This document shows, piece by piece, positions 24,114 to 36,040 of a DNA stretch of 64,000 bases. The stretch is taken from assembly GCF_021917145.1 (NCBI RefSeq), contig NC_061063.1, positions 6,391,944 through 6,455,943 of the forward strand. Direction: 5' to 3'. The stretch comes from Hypomesus transpacificus. Taxonomy: Eukaryota; Chordata; Actinopteri; Osmeriformes; Osmeridae. Each line of letters opens with the position of its first letter. The first letter of the stretch is position 1. The position numbers and the translations under genes were made by a program. Under the pieces are notes generated by a model. The model searched no databases. It worked only from the letters and a program-made list of their open reading frames with translations, and was not told the origin of the DNA.

Positions 24114-25816
24114 CATACCACCTACTATCAGCTAGAATGGGTTTGACAAAAAGGTGAGGTAGAGATGGATAGAGAAACAAAAAATAGAAAGATGTAGGGT
24201 TAATGTATAAACGTTGAGGCTTACACAGAGTTTAAATTCCACCCGCATAATGACCAAACCAAACAGTGGTGAGTGAAAGAAGAGGAGACAGAGAAAAAAG
24301 CACAATCAGGGGAATGACAGGTTCAATAGGGAAAGAGATGAAGAGAAAGGGGAGCGTATGCGTACAGTGTGTAGAAAGCTGATTGTTATTCACTACTGTC
24401 CAGCAATGACAAGCCCAATAGAGTATGGACTAAGTTAAAGCATTTCCAACCACAATGCTTTTTGAAAAATACATTCCCCAAAGGCCTGTATCTATGAATG
24501 TTTCCCCATCGTTGAGGTTACCTCTCCTATGTAGCCTTCATAGCACCCCAAGACCACAGCATCAATTAGACAAACTAGCTGGGTTATACCTTTACTATTA
24601 CATGTCTATGTTTAACTGATCTTTGACTTTACGCGATGACTTAACAGCAGGCAGTAATTGTGTTTCAAACGAGGAATGCAGACATCCTCTAGTTCCCCAG
24701 ATCACACGCACAGGAAGGCCACACAAACTGCGCGGCTCTCGTGCATTGATTTTCCATGATCCCTTGCCAGCAATGGCAAATAACTAAGCCGGGATGAAAC
24801 TCTGATTTCACGGTCACCTCACGACTATCCTTCTGTGGCAGACACAAACAATGCCGCCGTCTATGAACGACCACGGCGTCGGTGTCAACATCACGAGTTT
24901 CCATCTGACTCGAATTAAACTGGCTGACAATAATTGCAGCTTCACGTAAAAGACTATAAGTTGACACATAATAAAGGAACTACAGAGATGAACTGCAATA
25001 ACTACACTTTACAGGCTGTATGGGAATTGTGACGGATAAATTATTTTGTGTGCTAAAATCAACTACAATTACAGCACCACTATGATGAATGAACAGAATA
25101 CCACATACTAGTGTTTAAGCAAGCTGCTTGCTATGCTCTAACAGACTAGTCTATATCAGTCAGTAAATTTACAAGACCAGACAATGTTAGTTAAATGGCA
25201 ATGTCCCAATTTAGCTCGATATCTATTTGCTTTTACCCAAATCCAACTAGTTCAACTGAAAGCTAGCAGCTAGCTAGCTAGTGAGAGGAAGCGGTGGATT
25301 GGGAAACAATAGTACATTGCAAAGTCAATGGGGCAGAGAGGAAGCAGCTTAGCTAGCCTAGCTGGCTAGATCGAGACTTAACTAGAGCTACTTGTGCAAC
25401 CCAGGCAGGTGTGATGGAATTCAGCGCAGGATAAGATCAAAGCCTTTAGATTGCTTAAAAAGTGGATAGGCTTGCTGGATACATCATCGCAACCAGCTGG
25501 CGTAATCCTGTTTTTCTGGTTACTTATCACAATGAGTGGCTGCTAGCTAACCCCACAACAGCGTACTGTACTATTGTCTCAGTACACGGCACCCCGCTCT
25601 CTGAGCCTGACTGACTAACGACGTTGCCTAGCCAGCTAACTGGGCTTGGTTCGAGGCGCAGTGGCTCGAATTCGAAGGGATATTTCTGTATCTATATAGA
25701 TCCCCAATTTCTTTAAGCATTATTGTAACCAAAACCCATGTATGTCTGCGGCAGTTAAGACCGGTTAAATAAAAATTATTATACCGCGGCCCTCTATCAT
25801 AGATTCATTCACTTAC

Positions 25817-25860
25817 CGCTTGCTGTCCCAAATCTCAACGGAACTTCCGCTATTGGCATA
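25817..25860 (-). promoter_or_regulatory. lypla2 noncoding exon 1 end and promoter
   Basis: On the minus strand, a splice donor (AGCG followed by GTAAGT) sits at 25817. Just upstream are a GCGGAAGT ETS-type site (about 25844-25851) and a CCAAT box (25852-25856). This looks like a TATA-less housekeeping promoter feeding the first intron of lypla2. The exact transcription start is not determinable here. Confidence 0.5.
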
Positions 25861-27028
25861 AAGTGGGGCGGGTTTCATCTGTGTGACGTCATCGTCATAT
25901 TCACGCCCTTTCTCGCACTTGCTTCAAGGTGGACAATGCACCACTAAATTCAATCAACTTGTCATCATAAATTCGATTTTTTTGAATTAAATCGTTTTAG
26001 TAATAATCTCTGAAACTACATAAATAGTTTAACTCCATTGGTATAGCCTAGAATTAATATGTGCACTCCGTGGCATGATTGTAACCGTTCCAATGTACTT
26101 GGTACTTTTATTTAATTTTCTAACATTAATATCTATACCTGGAACTTAACATTATGCGTGTTTCAATCTTCACAAAAGCCGAGACACAACACATAGCTTG
26201 CACATTCACCTACTGCCACTAGGCTTACTGTCGCAGACCGCAGTGTGACACTACATCGGTAATGAAAATAAATCATTAATAGCCCTGTAAAGGGAAAAGG
26301 ACATGACAAACTTGGTCCCAAATCCGATCAAAATATATAAAGTAAATCTAATCTAATGGAAAACCTTGATGTCAGCCAATCTGTTGTGGACCAAATATAT
26401 AATTGTGTGTTCAGATAGAAAACAGCATTGCAGGGGACCTTGGAGTCATTCCAAGGTTTGATCGCAATAGCTCTCAGTTTTTTGCTCCCTCTCTTTTCCC
26501 TTCACTTTCAAAACTCGAAACAGTGGGCCGAAGTAGAGAATCAAACGCTCTCATCAGATGTTAATACAAAAAAGGTAGGAGAGGAGGAAATGAGACAGAA
26601 TGCAAGCAATCAAGAAAATATTATACTTGTATGTCAGTTCAACACACCACTAAGCAGCACAAAGTGTTCAGGTACAGCCTATGAGCAACACACTGAACAC
26701 ACACTCTAAGGGTACCTGCTTTGTTAGCTTTAAAACTAATATGTATAAGATGTGTCTTAATTTACCAAACAAAGACTCAAGTCTGTCACCCATTATTTTT
26801 ATTGATATTAACAAAGAGGAAGCAAACTAGGCACATCCGGAGGAGAAACCATCAGATATCCAGTGTCAAACGTACACACCCGTAGCCATACCCAAACCAG
26901 GCATTGAGTAATTCACTGTTTACCCACCCTGTGCACCATGCACAGACAAACATTTCTATAACCCGTGTCAGACAGCGTGAGTCTCACACATCTCCTCCAT
27001 GGCTCCATATCTCTCCGCCTTCCATTGT
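25861..27028. other. lypla2 upstream to pithd1 3' UTR
   Basis: No coding region supported. The right part is the pithd1 3' UTR; a minus-strand polyadenylation signal (TTTATT on the plus strand) lies at 26798-26803, about 230 bp past the pithd1 stop. The remaining 900 bp or so between it and the lypla2 promoter holds nothing I recognise. Confidence 0.55.
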
Positions 27029-28592
27029 TCAGGATATGAAATTGGTTTGTGGGATGAGAGATTCAACTTTGTGGTCAGCAGGGTTTGCAGAGGCCTCGTA
27101 GGTGCAGATGGTGACTTCGTGTCTGTGAGCCTGCAAGAGAGCATGGGTGAGAGAGAATGTTGAGTGTTCCGTCAGAGGTTAAGAGACAACACACTTGTAG
27201 TCATTTCACTCACCTCCGTGTACTCTCCTCTGAGCCCTATGTAGAAGACCCTGGTGGACTCTGAACCAAAGTTCTTTGATATATGGATAGACAGATGTTC
27301 CACATTGGAGAAACGGGCAATCCTGAAAAATATTACAAGTGAACGACTTGGAGAAATCACTGACTAGGTTTTACTAGGTGTGTGCTGATGGCAGTATCCT
27401 ATAGAGTGTGTGAAGGGCAGATAGCAGGTCATTGTCAGGTTCACAGCAGCGTTGAGGTGATAGATGAGGTACTCACTTGGTGGGGTACTCTAGCTCTGCA
27501 AGCGGGTCCCTGTTGAGGCGGAAAGCTTGCTCTGGCTCTCTGCCCGTGTCATCAAAGGACATTTGGGGGATGTTCTTGTAACTTAAACAACAACATTAAC
27601 ATGCAATAAACACCAATCCACAAAACTACACCACTCTATGGAACGAAATACAGCTCTATTCCAGACACAGGCAATCAATCACAGTTGGGACTAAGGCACA
27701 GGTTTTCCCCTCTCACATTACACACAGTACAGTACTAGGTGGTTTTACATCCTGCAGAATAGCCCGCTATTGTCACTCACAGTCTTATTTCTGCAGGGTG
27801 TGAATCATCATCTTCACCAGCAATTATGATGCCTTTCAGTTTGACACTGCCAGTAAACCTGAGAAAAGTCTGATTAGTTTTAGTTGGTGAATAAGACAGT
27901 TTATGTGAATTAGGGTGGTGAGAAGACAGTGTCCAGTTTATGTGAATTAGGAGCAGCATTCAAGCAGATCATGTTCTTACGGGATGTTGAACAGGAGTTC
28001 CTCGTCAGCATCACTCTCCACAAACTAGAGAAAGAAATAAAAAGAAGTCGATTTCAATGCAGTTCAATATCATTTCGCTTTGCTACACTGGGACACCTGA
28101 CACTAGCTGCGATGAAAGTGAGCTTAGTCAGGGCGTCACCACGCTGTCAACTACACCGCTCCATACACTGCATGTCAGCATAGAGGTGAACGATTATACA
28201 TTATTTTGAGATGTGCAAGTAATACTTTATTGAAGACTAAATGTACAGCTTCAGCAGTATGTCATGCAATGAAGAGTCTGTCTCTGAATTTCTTTTGGAG
28301 GGGTATTCTGGTCTCTGTGCCGCTGTTGCACAAATGTGAGCTGGCATGAACAAGTTGCAGCCGAATTCAGTGGAAGACACTGTACTGCTACCTTTTCACG
28401 GTCCGTCCGCTTATCCCAAGGTTTGAAAACGAGTTTCCCGTCCCCCTCTCTGCTCTCGTTGAGACACTGCAGTTTCTCGATGTCAATGCGTTGATATAGT
28501 GCGTACTCCAGGCCCCTCTCCGCGGGCTCGTGCTCCCCTTCACAGCCGCAGCCATTCCCACCACCACCGTGACTATGACCGTGGCCGGACAT
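27029..28592 (-). CDS. pithd1: PITH domain-containing protein 1
   Basis: Six exons: 28592-28392, 28024-27981, 27858-27781, 27581-27477, 27322-27214, 27130-27029. Phase closes throughout to give 212 residues (human PITHD1: 211). The ATG at 28592 (MSGHGHSHGGGG) is chosen; a longer in-frame reading would need a GTG. The N-terminus is a His/Gly/Cys-rich stretch followed by LQCLNESREGDG and the beta-sandwich PITH domain (about residues 25-190), including VKLKGIIIAGEDDDSHP and the strand FYIGLRGEYTE. The PITH fold is shared with thioredoxin-like 1 and is linked to proteasome association; human PITHD1 has also been linked to RUNX1 expression. Co-oriented between eloa and lypla2, as in human. Confidence 0.96.
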
Positions 28593-28601
28593 CGCAGACA
28601 C

Positions 28602-29763
28602 TAAACAAGACTAGGCTAGATTAATAGGAAGCTGTCTATCCCACAAGTAGGTAGTAAGACCCCTGCTAGGACGCTGCCAAGTGGGCACAGCTATTTTAAC
28701 TTCTTCAAAACATGTTTGGAGAGCAGGAAGAGAAAGTCATGTGAGCCAGAACCAATCAGAAACGTCCATCGGAGGCACGGCATCAACGTGCTCTGCGATT
28801 GGTCTGACTTTTAACCAGCGTAGCCTATTGCAAAATAAGACGACAAATAAACCAAAATGGCCAGCTCATAGCTGCAAGAAAATTTGACGTGACGAAATTA
28901 AACTGTGCAAATGTTTTGATTTTAATTAGGGTTTTTTTCTATTTTCTAATAATTTCTGCCATACAATTAATACAAACTGAATATAAACAATACGGAAATA
29001 AACGAGACACAGTGGGGATCTTATCATGGGCAAAAAGTCAATTTTTATTAAAAATGTCCATATAACATTTATTAAAATCTATTAAAATTACTATTTTGAT
29101 CCACTTTCATTTGGGTCCAGAAAGGTCAGGGGATCCAGGTCCCAAAGTTGAAAATAAATACATCATTGAGTGACGCTGCAGGGTCCTATCATTATATCTT
29201 CCTCACTACCATCTTTCCCTTTTTGTGTTTTCCTCTCCCTGCGCTTCTCAGTCATCACAGTGAACCAGATAAAAGTAGGGATGCACATGTCGTTCAGCAC
29301 AGAACACAGCAGGAATACATGTTGCGGATGCCCTGGAGTAAAATAAGCCTATTAGGGATTGTACATGTACAGGTTTGTTGAAAGCTGTCAGGGACAGCAG
29401 GACAAATACTACATTGTTTATGTCCTCATATGTGATGCGTACCATAAAAACATATCTCTGCAAGAGTCCCACTGTAGTGTTTGTTGCAGATGCACATATG
29501 AACTTGTAACAAATTACTATTTTTGCCTTTTGCAATGTTTGCTTTTTCTTTGTGTGTGTATGCCCGTGTGACAAAAGGTACATTTATGTGTGTGTGTTAA
29601 ATATAAACTTAAATGATGAAAAACATCAAGTATCGCATATGTGTAGCATTAAACAGGGGTCTGATAAACTCCCATATTTCCTTGAATAAAAAAAGAGCTT
29701 GGCTCCTACAATCTCTCTTCCTCTCCTCTCACTCACTCCATACATTACATTCAGTCTCTAAAC
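28602..29763. other. pithd1 promoter and eloa 3' UTR
   Basis: About 450 bp upstream of the pithd1 ATG are promoter and 5' UTR. The rest is the eloa 3' UTR, ending near a minus-strand polyadenylation signal at 29044-29049 (TTTATT on the plus strand), roughly 700 bp past the eloa stop. The two genes are head-to-tail with only about 0.4 kb between transcripts. Confidence 0.55.
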
Positions 29764-32700
29764 CTATCGGCGGGAGAATCTGTTCTTGAAAGCTTTGATA
29801 GTTTTGGCCATCATAGGGGCAATTTCTGTAAGAAAGAAAGGCAAGAAAATGAACAGCAGAACAGGACACAAAATCTCAAAGGAAGTGTTTTCTTTTCTCT
29901 TTCTCAACACACAGCTTCCTTGATACTCACTTTTGACCTGTGTCTTGTCTTTCTGTGTGTTTGCACCCCCTCCACTAGACCCTGAGGAGCGGGAAGCCTG
30001 GGGGGGGCTGTAGTGGGATGAGGAGGAACTTGGGGGATCAGTAGAGTGAGAACTGTACAATACAGCAGGCCTGATCCTGAAACACAGAAGTACATCGGGG
30101 TAAAATACATTGCAGGTTAAACAGTGTTGAGCATGACAGGTGTTGAGGTGTGTCACGCCCCCATGAGGACTCACTTGATTGGGGCAGCTGCAGCAGTGGA
30201 GCTGGCTGTGGAGGAACTGGTGGTGCCAAATTTTTCCTGTCGCCGCCGGACATCCCGCGGCGGTTTGGCGACCGAGTTTACAAATGCCATCTTCACCGTT
30301 CGTCCTAAAGGGGAAGGCCAAGACAACAATCAATTAACATTCATTTATTATAGCAATCAGCAGCCCAAGTGCACAGAACACACAATTTGGATGCGTTCCG
30401 GTTTCAAACAAAACCACTGATTAAAATGCCACCTTTGGGTTTGTTGGCATGGGCGGAGCTGATGTTCTGCGTCAGCATCCGCAAGCGTTCCTCACGCTCA
30501 TCGTGGAGGCGCAGGTACATCTCCCGCCAGGACTCGTATTCCTGGGGCGCCGCTCGTTTGAAGTCCCGCTTACAGTGACGCATCCACAACTCATCGGAGT
30601 CCTCCATGAAGCACTGAGAGAGAGAGAGAACAGAGAGAAATATACATATTATTTTGGATGCACTTCATGAAGCTTTCAACAGTATTCATGTATCATTCTG
30701 TTCAATATCCAATCCAAGGTGAGTTTGGGAGATATTCAACTGTTCAGTATAGATTGGCTCCCTGTGTGTCTCCGTGTGGCTCCGTGTGTCTCCCTGTGTG
30801 TGTGTGACTGTGAGTGTTACCTGATTGCACTCCTCTATGCGGTACAGCTGTTCAGGAGTACAACGCTCCAGGACTGGCTCCAGAATCTCAAAGGGCACTC
30901 CTCCCACCTCATCAATCGCTGGAGAAACAGAGGATGTCATTATGCAGTTATATACTGTGTGTGTGTGTGTGTGCCAACATTAAATACTTACAGTCTATGT
31001 TGTTTTGCAGCACTCTGATGCACTGGTCATACAGACTCATCATCTTGGGTAGATAAGCGGTCTTGGAGCCGGAGTAGACCACCATCTTAGAATTGAAACG
31101 TCTCCCAGTGAAGCCAGCATCCTCCTCGTCATTTGACACAGGAACTAAGTAAGGAGGAAGATCAATTTGGACCAAGTTATCAACCTGTGGGACTAAATGA
31201 TGAAATAGCATCCCCCAAAACTAAAACTAAACTTGCAAAGGTTGCATACTGTAACTTCATAAAACTGAGCTGAGTGTCAAAGAGCGGGCCCACCTTTACG
31301 CCTCTGTGGGGACAGGGGTGTGAGGAGGTCGATGGAAGGAAGGGGTCGGTAGTTAGGCTTGATGGCCGGCAGAGTGATGTCTGGCAGGGCAGCCACAACC
31401 TCGACCACCTGGACATTCACAATGCAGCCAGAATCAAACTAGAGTCTTAACCCAGGAGCATCCCTGAGTGCTCGATTGACAAAGAGGACAACAACTGATT
31501 GTCAACAACTGATGAAGATAACAAGTATGTTCATACCTTTCGTCGTTTCTCTGGTACTGGGGTTAATGCCATTGGAGATGGGCTGGGCTCGGGCCTCTTA
31601 CTGCGGGACCCATTGGCCTTGCTGGGTTTGGAGGAGGAGGAAGAGGAGGACACAGGGACTGGCGTCAGCGTCGAGGCGTGTGGTGGCCGGCTGCTACTAG
31701 GGGGCTTCTTCTTCTTCTTTGTTGGCGTAGGGGCGTCGTATGTGAGGAAGGACTCAAATGACATGGTCGGGGCGTCAAACTGCTCCTCGTTCTCCTCCTC
31801 TGCCACAAGTGGGTCCCTATGCTCCCGCGGTCTCCCTGGTTACACAGACATTTTATGGGATACTATAAATGGGGGCACAATCCATTTTTTACCTGAGTTA
31901 TGCAATGGTAACATAGCGGTACAGAACACGAAGAGAATCTGAACACTTCATACTGTCACAGATTCACAGAGTCTCACAGAGATGGGAAATTACAATGACT
32001 CAGCAGTCCGGCCAACTCACCATCACTTCCTCCTTTCTTCTCCTTCCTGCTGTCATGTGGGGTGGAGTGGCGACTGTGCTTTGAGGCCTTGTGAGTGGGC
32101 TCGCAGGGCTGTGCCTCCCGCTCCACGCTTCGCTTTCTGCCTTCACTGCCGCCACCACCTCCTCCACTTCCACCTGCACCCATCTGAACATGACGATGTT
32201 GCCTCTCTTCGTCCCGATCGCCATGGGAACCGCCAGCATGGTGGTTCCTGCTCGTTTCTTTGTGAGGTTTAATGTGTCGTGTCTCTTTACGAGGAGGAGG
32301 GCTGGGCTCAAGCTCAGGGTCCTCTTCGGTAGGGCTCTCGTAGCCCTCGGACTGGTACCCCCCTCTCTGGCCCCCCCCATGGGATAGCTGAGGGGGGCTG
32401 TAATGGTGTCGGGTTGGAGATGGGGAATAGTTGGTGTTGTAGCCTCTCTCCTCCTCCTCCTCCTCTTCCTCCTCCTCTCCTTCATGAGGCGCCTGCTCTG
32501 GGGACGGATCGCGAGCTCGCTTGCGGCTCCCGTCACTTCCTATGTCACTGCGAGAATGGCCATGTGTCCGAGCTTCTTTGGTGTTGCTGGGTCTGTAAGG
32601 AAGAAGAGGATCATGTTAGCACTGAGGATAGACAGTTTACTTAATTATGCCGTTCATGTGTTGCCAACAGGATATTTTGGTATTTTGTGCTTCATTCCAT

Positions 32701-34411
32701 ACCACACTCCTATAGTTACTTGATCCAACATAAGGAGGTATCCTACCTGTCTGTAGCCTGTGGAACCAGTTTCTTCCATTTGGCCACCAGAGTTTTTGCT
32801 ACCTCACCAGCCTGGTCATGTTTCCTCAGGGAATTCACAGTTTTTCCAACTCCAGTTTCCTGTATAAGCCCAAAAAATAAAATACATATACAATACAAAA
32901 AAGAAGGAGGCTTCATCTGCAATTCCACGTTTACTTGTCAGTCTAAACAACTGCAGATATGTAGCAATGTCTTCAGTTTGCAATGTGTTTAATAGTGTGC
33001 CTGAATTTAGTAAGTTGGTTGCGGCACACTTAGCACAATATACAAAATAACAATTTAGTTTACCTTAATTTGTACATTGAGAGTTGGAAATACCTTGAAC
33101 AGAGGCTCAAAGCTCACATTGAAATGAACGACACAAGTTCAAAAACTACGGCACCACAATGCAATCATGGAATCATTACCATTGTCTCCATACCATTGAC
33201 ATTACATCCAGTACATATTGCTCCCAAGCATAAGAATCCCAATCTTACCACCAGGATATCCACAGTCATAGGAAGCTCCCCCAGTCTTCGGAGGGTCTTC
33301 ATCAGCTGGAGGGGAGGATCATGTGTTATGAGCAGTGATTTCAAAATGTAGATGTAACAGAAAGTGATGAGCAACAACACAATAGTGCAGGAATAATTTC
33401 TCTCTGCGTGAAATATACAGTTTATCTCGGTTTAGAGCTGACACTGGTTCCGTTCACAAGCACAAAAACAACTTGGTTGTATACTATGACAAAACTGCAC
33501 AAATATGAAGACTTGGTGGCCTGTGCACATAGCCAAAGCACATATCTCAGTAGGGGGTGCATAGTGCTTAAAATGTCATTCGTGCTCAATTCATAACAGT
33601 GTAAAACAATACACGGGTCTTAACATCTAAACGTCTCACTGACATGGCATCAGTGACATCAAGATTATCCGTTGTCGTGGCCTGTGTGATGAGCTCTAGG
33701 GCTACCCGTATCTGAAGGAGGGGGTCGTGTTTATTGTTGATCAACTGAGAAATGTAGGTTACTGCTACTTGGTGTAAAACGGCGATTGCTTTGTTCAATG
33801 CAACATTGTGAAATGCCCTAATTTCACCAGGCACGTAGCTTGATAGTTAGCATGAGTGTGAACAACACATTTTACATTACATAAACTTGGACGGATACAT
33901 AGGCCCACTGTTCAGTCGACTGTGCGACAATATTAACCGAGGCCTAGGCTAGCTAGCTGCTGTTGATGTCACTCGGTCGTGCTTTTAGAATCGCTGTGGT
34001 TGTCATTTCTGCAACATTAGCTAGCTAGCGGACAGGCTGCACTGTCCACTGCCAACTTGGAATGAGAAGCTATAATGTTTCCATTATGTTGAGGAGATTG
34101 CTCAGGGGACTTGGCAGGTGATCACTGACTATGGCCGGGAATTTAAACTTCTGTTATAACAGTCGTCCTGCCATGTATATAAGCCACATTTCCGTGACGT
34201 GATCTTAAAAAAGCAGTAGCTATATTCACGAAACCACCTGCCACGCGACATACTTGGCCTGAAATCACCGTAACTAGTGAAGTCGCGAGCCGTTTCAAAC
34301 ATTTTTGTGTTGTTCCATCCCGGGCCGTTCGAATATTACCTTGCGAGAGTCCTGGTTCTCCAAGAGCCGAGACTGAAGTCTCTCCACCGCTTCCCGCAGC
34401 TCCTCCGCCAT
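29764..34411 (-). CDS. eloa: Elongin A (RNA polymerase II elongation factor subunit)
   Basis: Twelve exons: 34411-34340, 33305-33249, 32859-32747, 32592-32021, 31835-31537, 31408-31294, 31144-30992, 30918-30821, 30613-30433, 30304-30175, 30076-29931, 29825-29764. Total 665 residues (human about 770). The N-terminal TFIIS-type domain (about 1-80) shows [16 protein letters not shown] and [14 protein letters not shown] long charged, low-complexity middle (exons 4-5) holds acidic runs and Lys/Arg patches; this is where it is shorter than the mammalian protein. The conserved C-terminal half has the elongin-BC-binding region with [23 protein letters not shown], then [13 protein letters not shown]-type sequence (here [13 protein letters not shown]), and ends [16 protein letters not shown]. 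It acts in the nucleus with elongins B and C to suppress Pol II pausing, and as a Cullin-5 substrate receptor for stalled Pol II. Confidence 0.96.
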
Positions 34412-35827
34412 ATTTATTACTGGTACCCTGTTCCCGGAAACTGCTTCATCTATGCAGGAATAGGTCTGCCCTTTTCTTGTCTACCTCTGCTTTAGCCTGC
34501 AATGGACATGGAGAATGACGGAACTACGTCACAGAACAGCTGACAAAGGATTATGTTTGTGACGAGAAGATTTATATTTAAGACAGCTGTCATCTTTTTT
34601 AGTTATAATAACATTAAAAGTCTTCATGAAATTTGTGTATGTATTGTATATGTAGTGTATTTGTTGTGTCAACTATGGTACTGTATGCAATTCATATGAA
34701 ATCACACTCTTATATTTCAGAATATGAATGATCATGCTTTCATTGTTGCCATGGTTGGTTTTCAAGTAAAACAAACTCACACACAAAAACATGTGACCAC
34801 AGATGGAAACAAACATTCAATGACAGAAAGTTGACCAAAGGATATTAGAACACAGCAACAGAGCAAATAGCGCCTCTCCTGTCTGCTTAGTGCAGTTCCA
34901 GCAGGAAGGGATAAGGTGATCAAAGAGCAGGCAAGCCTCATATGGATTATTTCTGGTGGGGGAGGGAAGGAGGGGTTTCTGTATTTGGTGCTGTAGGTGG
35001 AGACATGGATGTTGGAAATCAGGAATGGATTGGTGAGGACAGAGGGATGGGGGCAGGGGGTGGGTGTCACATTCATAGCCCTTGTTGGGACCCATGGCTT
35101 TTTCCAACACTAACCACCAAAGCACACTGACAGTCAGAGGACAGAGGGAGAGAGGGAGTGAGAAAGGAGGAAGAAAAGAGCGAAAGCAACCTGCAAGAGA
35201 TAGATCAACAACACAGAAGGAAGCCAAGAGAGAGAAACTCAGAAAAGAAAAGGAAGAAAGAAGATTGAGAGCAGAAGTTAGCAAAGAGAGAGGTAAAGGA
35301 TTGCCTGTGCTTTTCTTATTCTGCTTGTATGCCTGTTAGTCATCATGTCCGTTTTGTGAGAAAAGGACATGCAGATTTAATATTGATCTAAAAGAACATA
35401 CAGAGCAAGTTTGCCATCAGAACGTTCATACATTCTTGGAAGCCTAGATAAAAATGTAAGCATAAAAACATCAGTATAAAGCATTCCCTAAGAGCTTTAT
35501 ATTACTTTGTTGTATGTTTGAAATATATGTAACATACATGCATTTAATACTAACATCAGCCAAGAGGATTTTAAAGCACAGAGCATTTCTGTCTGTGTAA
35601 ACCATATTCACATGTCAATGTTCTTTCACATTTTGATTGTATACCTCTGCTGCAGAACAAACACACCAACACATACAGACACCTAACATGTCTTAATTTA
35701 AATCACCTAGACTGAGGAAAACTAAGACTGGAAATTAAGATTGGTAGTAGCCATTGGTATTCATGATGGTAGTGATAGTGCATGTGCCCTAGAAGTGGTC
35801 TTCTCTCTAGCCACCAGATCCCCCTCC

Positions 35828-35877
35828 CACACACACACACACACCCTAACACACACACACACACACACACACACACC
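35828..35877. repeat. (CA)n microsatellite
   Basis: Two CA runs separated by CCTAA, about 50 bp in all, in the presumed first intron or promoter of the Kelch gene. Confidence 0.9.
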
Positions 35878-35897
35878 ATCTCCGTTTTGCAATGTAT

Positions 35898-36040
35898 CTA
35901 TTTATACTCTCAGGAGATAGGCAAAGGAATTTAGGGAGGGGAGGGGTGGATGCAGGATGTGTATACATGTGGGAGGGTGGACTGCTATGCAACGCTATGT
36001 GAAGGAGTTAAATCAACAATGGTAAACAACAGCAGCTGGT
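35898..36040 (+). promoter_or_regulatory. Candidate muscle control cluster (MEF2-like site and E-box)
   Basis: CTATTTATAC at 35898-35907 matches the MEF2 consensus except for the last base, and a CAGCTG E-box lies about 130 bp downstream. KLHL31 is known as a muscle gene regulated by myogenic factors, so these sites would fit, but both motifs are short and could occur by chance. Confidence 0.25.

Noticed and set aside
31499-32723. Several plus-strand frames rich in Leu, Ser and Pro
   Set aside because: Antisense to the charged low-complexity exons 4 and 5 of eloa.
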